Below, piece by piece: positions 58,301 through 64,000 of a DNA stretch of 64,000 nucleotides (positions within the stretch are counted from its first letter, which is position 1; each line of letters opens with the position of its first letter). The stretch spans positions 31,114,501 to 31,178,500 of the forward strand of contig CM060895.1 of NCBI GenBank assembly GCA_030762935.1, given 5' to 3'. This DNA comes from Hymenopus coronatus. Lineage: Eukaryota > Arthropoda > Insecta > Mantodea > Hymenopodidae. A program made the translations under genes and the position numbers. The notes under the pieces are model-generated. The model had not been told where the DNA came from, did not search any database, and worked only from the letters and a program-made list of their open reading frames with translations.

Positions 58301-58706
58301 TTTCTATCTCTAGGTGTTTAAGGAGGTCCGGATTATGAAAGCGCGAAGGAAGAGGAGGATTGTATACTATGCCTATACATATAACATTTTCAACTATTTG
58401 TTTCTCCTCTAATACAATCCATAGTATTTCTTTTCTCCTTGACCAAGTTTCTTTAACTCCTTTACTTAACGTTTTCTTTACAAAAAAGCCTATGCCTCCA
58501 GATGCCCTCCCCTTTCTTGCTACCTTATCTCCTTTTATCCCTACAAAATCAAAATCCTTTACGTGAACCTGGTCCTCTTTTAGCCATGTTTCAGCTACCG
58601 CGAGATAATCAAGTTTTGTCAATAATTGATTTAAACTCCCCGCATATATTTTGTTTTTAACTCCCTCACAATTCCAGAATCCAAGCCTCCTTATATTCTC
58701 CCTTCC
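55345..58706 (-). pseudogene. LINE ORF2: endonuclease, reverse transcriptase
   Basis: The open frame continues from the TAG at 58,707 without a Met until 58,622. The EN domain starts at about 58,690 (RRLGFWNCEGVKNKIYAG, LAVAETWLKE) and has GGIGFFVKK and MGDFNIRIG (near 58,245). Its SDH motif reads NSGHFPLIVDI (near 57,940), so the catalytic Asp before His is Gly. RT motifs are intact: ATGIDGIPPEFL, YMAFVDLEKAYDRI (near 56,810), LRQGCKLSPVLFNLYIDDV and PGLLFADDLVIG (near 56,510). Then the thumb and an LGLPNATV...ELGR region. The 998-codon ORF ends at a stop at 55,626. One frameshift there hides the true end, LKAGVWRLKGLRKGIPQNQC with PICGGNEDIEHILFKC (55,605-55,515), ending near 55,345. It is nearly intact and probably young. 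The exact C-terminus is uncertain. Confidence 0.92.
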
Positions 58707-58709
58707 CTA

Positions 58710-59990
58710 TTGTGAGCCTAATCTAAATCTAAATGTTTCTAGAGTTCTTTTACTCCTTAATTGTATCCCTTCTCGGGAAGAAATAGTTTTATTTCTATCT
58801 AAAACTAGCACGCTGCCATGTTCAGATGATATGATGTTGTCTTCTTCCCCTTCTGTATTTTCCCCGCTACTCTGTTGCCACGCCTTCTTTCCCTTCGCAG
58901 CCAAATTACGTGCGGCTATTACTTCCCCTCTTCTCGGTGACACTATTTTCCTAGGTGACGTCACTCTGGTGGCTCCTCCTCCTGTTGCTTCCTCTGTTGA
59001 CGTCATTTCTTCGTCAGTTGTTATTTCTCTCGTAGGCAAGTTGGATGACGTCCTATCTGCATATGCCGTCCTCATATCCATGCTGACAGGCAGATTTCAG
59101 TTCCAACACACACTTTCACTGTCTTCACCCACATCCATTCCTTTTTGTTTGGACTTTGATCTTCCTGTTGTGCTTCCTAAAGTTGGCGTTGACATTTGCT
59201 GAGTAATTTCCTCTGTGCCTGATTGGGGTTCTCTTAGCTCCTTCTTGTCCAGATGCGATGTCTTTTCTCCGTCAATCCACAATTGGAAATTTCTAATATA
59301 AGCTCTTCTTCCCTGGGCTTTTGCTTCTTTCATTTTTTGTACCAAATTTCTTTGCAGAGCTCTCTTCTTAGGTGATAAATCTTTATTAATAAAAATGTCT
59401 GTTCCTTTTAATTTCTTGGCTCTTTTAAGTACTTCATGTACTAATTGGGCTGTTGCAAATTTCACTATAATTGTTCTCTTGCCAAGTTGTCTTCCAACTC
59501 GATAAGCTTCAATAATTTCCCATCTGTACAATTCCAAATTCAGCTTTTCCTTCGTTATTTCTAATATTTCTTCTGCTGGCCATTTATACCTTCTTTCCTT
59601 AACTCCTGTGAACACTAAATTAAATCTTCTCTCCCTTTCTTCCAATCTTTACATTCTTTCCTTAACCATTTCAACTTCCCTTCTTGCTTCCTGCACCTCA
59701 ACTCTAACATCTTCTTTGATATCTGTTGCCATCTTTTCCAATTGTTTACCTATTCGTTGTTCCATACCTTCTATTTTGTTCATTTTCTCAGTCAGGTTTT
59801 CCAGCATTGTTATTATATCTGCAGGGCCGGGGTTTACCTCAATTCCTCCAATCACTAGCAACAAAGTTATAACACTTGCTAAAACCAATATGTTTGTCAT
59901 CTTCTCTCCAAAACTGTGTTTACTATTCACCAATTTTACTTTTCTAAACTGTCCAATTCTTGCTCTATACACTGTAATGTCCACTCCCAT
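58710..59990 (-). pseudogene. LINE ORF1 region with 2A-like signal motif
   Basis: ORF1 encodes the RNA-binding chaperone of LINE particles. From ATG 59,990: residues 31-48 are hydrophobic (MTNILVLASVITLLLVIG) and residues 49-56 read GIEVNPGP after G48-G49, a 2A-like motif (59,846-59,823). Residues 62-114 form a charged coiled coil (LTEKMNKIEG...MVKERM). Next comes an L1-ORF1-like domain (FNLVFTGVKERRYKWPAEEI, RTIIVKFATA, DIFINKDLSPKKR), then a hydrophilic tail. In-frame stops lie at 59,646-59,648 (TAA), 59,097-59,099 (TGA) and 58,707-58,709 (TAG), with no frameshift between ATG 59,990 and the endonuclease part. Either the stops are decay, or some are natural separators of ORF1 and ORF2. The Asp usual before I/V-E in 2A (D-V/I-E) is Gly here. 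Confidence 0.88.
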
Positions 59991-60085
59991 CGTGACTTAG
60001 ATCCTTCTTCCTTCACCGCAGGAGCACCTCTCAAAACACAACCTTCCTCTATCACTGCTGGCTTAGCACTCTCTAGTATTTATAT

Positions 60086-60500
60086 AGGAATGCTAAGAAA
60101 GAATGGAGAAAAGAAAAAATACATTGATGTCTGTGAAAAAATGGAAAGAGAGGGTCCGGTATGGGCAAGAACAGGAACAATGTTATTAAAATGTCTAAAA
60201 GTTGACAAAGATCTATGCCCACTATGTGGCAATGTCGATAACAATTTATGCTGTATAATTGAGTGTGAAGAAACCAAAATGTGAAGAGAGAAAATTTGGA
60301 ATAAAAACTGGGAAAAGTTGCAACCAGAGATGTACTTAAAAGTTTTTGTAAACAATAAGAAAGAATTTTTGAAACAACTAGATAATTGCACAGGGAAAGT
60401 AAGAGAGAAATGGGGGAGGAAAATCACCAAAGAAAGAGAGGATATTAGTAATAAAACTGGTGAGGTAATTTATAAAAGAGATAAATTGAGTTGGTAGGGT
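60086..60500 (+). pseudogene. LINE fragment B, right half of split copy
   Basis: Continues fragment A after the target duplication: GMLRKNGEKKKYIDVCEKME, GPVWARTGTMLLKCLKVDK and DLCPLCGNVDNN, corresponding to EKYIDVTKRSEK...CPICGGNED of the inserted LINE. It runs to its 3' part near 60,500. The usual His-Cys of the knuckle (IEHILFKC) is altered to LCCIIECE. Fragments A and B join in frame when the LINE and one target copy are removed. Confidence 0.85.
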
Positions 60501-60661
60501 TATAAAAATGTACAAATACAGGGAAGGTACATATACACAAATAACATGGTTATTAACTGTATGTAATACCAAAGTCTGCACCTCCAGGAAAGTATGAAGT
60601 TTGCAACTTCAAAATATGAAATAAATTATCTATCTGTTATAATTTTACAATCTATAACTAA

Positions 60662-61141
60662 TCTCAATATAAAGAGCAGAAATATTATATCTTGAAAACA
60701 GTCAACTTTACAACAAAAATTTATAAGACATAAATTATGTGTTTTAACAAGATCTACAGTTTTTGTTTATATCAAATTCATCTGATCCAATAAGTTATCA
60801 CTCTATCGAAAGAATCATTATATCAACATACAATAAAAAAATTAAAGAAGATAATGTATTACGAGGGCAGATCAAATATAAATGGGAATTATTTTTTTAA
60901 ATTTGTTGTGATACAAAGAGCAGAAATATACCTTGAAAACAGTCAACTGTACACCAAAAATGTATATGACATAAATTATGTGTTTTAACAAGATCTACAT
61001 TTTTTGTTTATATCAAATTCATCTGTTTCAATAAGTTATTACTCTGTCAAAAGAATCATTATATCAACATATAATAAAAAAATCAAAGAAGATAATGTAT
61101 TATGAGGGCAGACCAAATATAAATGGGAATTATTTTTTAAA
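60662..61141. repeat. 241-bp tandem duplication spanning a mariner end
   Basis: 60,662-60,900 and 60,903-61,141 are near-identical (AAGAGCAGAAATAT...AAATGGGAATTATTTTTT). Each contains a piece of R870 (ACATAAATTATGTGTTTTAA with GATCTACA) and a mariner TIR (ACGAGGGCAGATCAAATATA and ATGAGGGCAGACCAAATATA). The duplication therefore happened after the mariner inserted into an R870 remnant. Confidence 0.88.
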
Positions 61142-62338
61142 TTTATTGTATCAACAAACAAAAATACTCTTATACAGATTACTTTTCTACATAGTGTCCT
61201 GCCTTCGATACACATTTTCTCCATCGGATTGGCAAATTTTTTATGCCATCCTTATATAAAGGAGGACAGGTGTGGAGTCAGTTGCTCACGAATTCTTCTA
61301 CATTTGCATCATCATCAAACCGCTGTCCTTGTTTGAATGGTCCAAACAATAATGGGTGATAAATCTGGATTGTAAGGAGGGTGTTCCAGAGGTTTCCAAC
61401 GCATTTTCTCCAGTTTTTCCCACCTTAAAGCGGCAGTATGTGGCCTCGCATTGTCATGTAGAAGAATGACATTTGGATCGGTTGCCGACGTCGCTTGTTG
61501 CAATATAGAGCTTCTGCTTCATCCATAATGCGACAGTAATAGGCTGCATTAATTGTCCTTTGTTCATGAGGAAAATCCACCAGCAAAATGCCTGCGGAGT
61601 CCAAGAAAACGGTTGCAAGCACCTTTCCAGCAGATGGACATGTTCTGACCTTGACCGGACTTGCTTTGTCTCCTCACTGCCACTGCTTGCTTTGACTCTG
61701 GGGTGTAATGATGCACCCATGTTTCATCACAAGTCACAATGCGATTCAAGAAATCATCATCTTCTTCCTTGTAGAGATGCAGGTGTGTCTGACAAACTTG
61801 CTGGTGTAACGTTTTTTGTTCATGGTTGAGGAGACGAACCCGCCTGGCAGATTTTTGTAATGGAGTTCATCCCGGATGATTGAACACTTCCGTAACTTAT
61901 TCCTAGGGCAAAAACAATTTTGGATATTTTTATGCACTGATCTTCAATAATGTCACGAATGGCAACAATGTTGTCCGCAGTCTCCTCCTATGAGGTTCAT
62001 TTTGCATGGCTTCTCTTCCTGCCACAAAAATTATAGCCCACTCATACACTCGAGTCTTCGAAAGTGTTTCTTCCCCAAACTATGTGCGGAGCCATCTCAA
62101 AATTTCCGAAGGTTTGGTGCTCTCTTTTGCAAGAAATCTGATGATGCATTGCACAACAGACATGTGTGGCTCTTGCTCACTCATGGCATACTGATGCAGC
62201 CCCATTCTCCACGGTACATGCACGAGCAATACCCCCTCTCCAGATACCTCCACCAATATACTGACAAAGCCTCTCCTCTAAATTATGACTAACAGCAGCA
62301 TTACATTAAAATTCCCGTTTATACTTGATCTGCCCTCG
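61103..62338 (-). mobile_element. Mariner element with duplicated left end
   Basis: Left TIR TGAGGGCAGACCAAATATAA (61,103; older duplicate at 60,862), right end TATACTTGATCTGCCCTCG (62,338), with TA on the right flank (62,339-62,340). Length is 1,236 bp from the inner TIR. Confidence 0.88.
61315..62185 (-). pseudogene. Mariner transposase, mutated
   Basis: N-terminal text MSEQEPHMSVVQCIIRFLAK then KPSEILRWLRT (62,183-62,080) with a frame change afterwards, and TKTRVYEWAI. The core has IVTCDETWVHHYTPESKQ (first catalytic Asp, near 61,728), then in another frame MLATVFLDSAGILLVDFPHE with INAAYYC (61,620-61,540), and VILLHDNARPHTAALRW (second Asp, near 61,455). The C-terminal YNPDLSP (near 61,355) follows, but the third Asp (SPxD) is lost to a small deletion, and LFGPFKQG is in a different frame. 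Several frameshifts and stops. The family is the same as the deleted copy at 53,526-54,442 and different from the 18,875-20,192 mariner (PHLLTPEQ type). Confidence 0.88.
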
Positions 62339-62354
62339 TACAAACAAAAGGAAA

Positions 62355-62440
62355 ACTAAGGGAAAATTTATGTAATAACATGACCAGAATCACTACACTA
62401 CCAAGAAAATCCTCTGTAGCAACTTTAAGACTCGTAATAG
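62355..62440 (+). pseudogene. LINE C-terminal fragment
   Basis: NMTRITTLPRKSSVATLRLV repeats the start of the fragment at 53,290-53,523, with the RLLTGH part already changed to RLVIEH. It lies just outside the mariner right end. Confidence 0.55.
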
Positions 62441-63369
62441 AGCACACTCATACAATTTTCCATACAGTCCCATCTTTTACTGTTTCTTCTTGCCCAAAGA
62501 GCTTTTATTGCTCTGTACCAATTTGACTTCTGGGAGCAGCATCTCTTGCCTAGGCTCTTGGTCTTCAACAGTTAGAATTCGGAACATCAGAAAGGATGCT
62601 GGATATAGAAGGTTCATTTGTCCCTAATTGAGCACAGTTCTATCCTGGAGTGTATTTATATTATTACTTTCATTGCATGAATCACTTTTTTCATCTGCAG
62701 ACTCTGGAATTTTTACACTACAGAAAACTCAAAACTCCTCTCCTGAATTTTCATCTTGTGTTTTATCTGAGTTCTTCCAGTATTTCTGCATCTGTTAAAG
62801 CTTTCTTGCTCTTTTCACCATTTCTTTAATATTATGGCTGCTCTGATTATTTTAGGTTTATTTTCTTCTGTTCCAGTATGAATTATTTTGTAGTCTCCAC
62901 TTCAGAAATCTCCTAGAATTTGCCATCTTATTTCTAATATATCTAGGATATCTATTTTTATTGTTTCCATCTAGGTTATGTAGTTTCCTACATGAAAGAT
63001 CTTATTGCTCCTCTTGTTGTCCTATCTCGGAGATCTGAATGTGGGACTTTTGAACACTTTAACAGGAGAAGTCATGTGATTTTGTTCCTCATTCTTGAGA
63101 ATTATTATGTATTTTCTTGTTACCTTTCACATTGCAGTTTTAGTGCCATTAGAGTCATCCTGTCAATGACGGTAAATATCTAGTCGCGTTACAGTTACTG
63201 TGTTCTTGATTGTGTAAGTACTAATAATGCTGCTGCCCACTGTCAGGAAGGAGGATTCATCTGCTATCTCTTCTGCCATTGTCTTTATCTGTCTTGGAGC
63301 CATTGATCCTCTTCACTGTGACTCTAGTCAGAAGCTCTTAAGATACTATCATCTGGAGCCAGACAAACA
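62441..63369. other. Spacer, no gene seen
   Basis: Only short ORFs. It could be old LINE-derived DNA, since LINE sequence begins at about 63,370, but I could not align it. Confidence 0.35.
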
Positions 63370-64000
63370 CTAATCTTTTAATGAAGTGTAACTCTCTCCC
63401 CCTTCTCTTTTTCCATCCGGCTTTGGACTGGCATTGACAGAGTTAGGTGACCATACCATTCTAAATTTATTTTCTCTCTTCATCTAGAGGGTCCAAGTTT
63501 AGGTTTTTTATAATGGTTATATTTCTGACTTTGTTTTCTCCTCAATTCTTAAATGTTTCATTTCTGTGGATGTTGTGCATCTAACAAAACACACATTTCT
63601 CCTCCATACAATAAGGTGGGTAAATATACTGTTGTATGCATTTTATATTTAACATTTTTAAGATTTTTTTTCGAAAATTAGTATTAAGATCAGGTGGTGG
63701 ATATTGTTTGCTTTATTTACTCTGTTATATAATTTTTATATATATATATTTTCTATTGTTAGGTGAAACTATTCCACCTAGATGTTGCATATATTTTTTT
63801 TCCAATTTTTCATGATTCCATTGTATATTTACATTTTTTCTCCAAGCTTCATTATTTTACTTATATTGGTGTTATTTTCATACCTCTCTCTTAATGTGTA
63901 CTTGCCTATTTTGTTATCCCTAGTTTTTAGTCTTATTACTGCTAATTAGTAATATATCGTCAGCATATACCAGTGATTGTACATATGCCTGTCTCAGGTT
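63370..64000 (-). pseudogene. LINE RT remnant at window edge
   Basis: Minus strand, starting at the right edge: QSLVYADDILLISSN (RT active site YADD, about 63,963-63,930). Then a decayed stretch, then TTVYLPTLLYGGEMC (near 63,600; LINEs of this type have LPTLLYGSE.W), and LEWYGHLTLSMPVQSR (near 63,440; usual L.W.GH..RMP..R). The order fits the end of the RT and the C-terminal linker. Frames are broken throughout. It begins outside the window. This is a different LINE family from the one at 55-60 kb, which has no WYGH block. Confidence 0.65.

Larger units (their letters stand above)
55232..60073 (-). mobile_element. Full-length LINE with 12-bp target duplication
   Basis: A 4,842-bp minus-strand non-LTR retrotransposon. 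TAGTATTTATAT occurs directly at both ends (55,220-55,231 and 60,074-60,085), the target-site duplication. The 3' end (low coordinates) has an (AAATA)n-like tail at 55,232-55,258. The 5' UTR is about 83 bases with an in-frame stop before ATG 59,990. The target is another LINE, fragment A/B, in plus orientation. The clade is not resolved by eye: APE endonuclease, RT and an L1-ORF1-like first part are present, no RNase H was noticed, and the C-terminus has a C-x2-C...H...C knuckle. Confidence 0.93.

Noticed and set aside
58651..59202. 183-codon plus-strand ORF rich in Ser/Leu/Val
   Set aside because: Antisense shadow of the LINE ORF1 tail, with no domain of its own.
54831..61000. One contiguous composite LINE spanning both strands
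   Set aside because: The two LINE parts are on opposite strands and a direct TAGTATTTATAT repeat marks an insertion, so they are nested separate elements.

Overview
The window is AT-rich eukaryotic DNA, most likely from an insect or other arthropod. No dense operon-like coding, rRNA or CRISPR is present. Nearly everything recognisable is transposable-element (TE) debris of types common in arthropod genomes: Tc1/mariner, pogo, Harbinger-like and other DNA transposons, a Ty3/gypsy element, APE-type non-LTR retrotransposons (LINEs) and tRNA-derived SINEs. The species cannot be named from the sequence. Only one short stretch (51,967-52,375) looks like an exon of a host gene, and I do not recognise it.

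Layout. 1-2,922: AT-rich DNA ending in a hAT-like terminus. 2,923-5,745: three copies of an unclassified repeat of about 0.87 kb (called R870 here), with a small THAP-like ORF between two of them. 6,170-10,740: a SINE, a Tc1 remnant, a minisatellite, a full-length R870 copy and a decayed THAP-domain gene. 10,740-16,700: mostly featureless, with a palindromic element and one R870 copy. 16,823-20,192: a pogo-like element with terminal inverted repeats (TIRs) and TA duplications, a DDE-transposase remnant and a complete-length but mutated mariner. 22,250-26,870: SINEs, a transposase remnant and a LINE remnant. 27,333-30,575: minus-strand gypsy remnant with its 3' LTR. 31,821-33,650: Harbinger-like element with TTA duplications and an internal 66-bp-arm hairpin. 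33,700-37,880: a decayed transposase-like gene interrupted by R870 and surrounded by eight copies of a 13-bp motif. 38,100-41,040: R870 copies and a SINE. 41,040-46,750: almost featureless. 46,755-50,273: a 3.5-kb element with about 600-bp inverted repeats around a decayed minus-strand gene. 51,967-52,375: putative host exon. 52,946-62,440: nested cluster of mariners and LINEs, including a full-length 4.84-kb LINE with a 12-bp target-site duplication. 63,370-64,000: another LINE remnant running off the edge.

Most notable. (1) The full-length LINE at 55,232-60,073 starts with a hydrophobic segment followed by a 2A-like NPGP motif, and its ORF1 and ORF2 regions share one reading frame broken only by stop codons. 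(2) The 46.8-50.3 kb element joins long inverted repeats to a poorly described arthropod gene family with an AAQYKNKKNF motif. (3) The R870 family has a near-perfect palindromic terminus and about 14 copies or fragments in 64 kb. (4) A related transposase-like gene at 34.5-37.2 kb is split by an R870 insertion, which helps define the R870 ends.

Family assignments come from motifs read by eye. Repeat boundaries are estimates, usually good to within 10-30 bases unless a TIR or target duplication fixes them.
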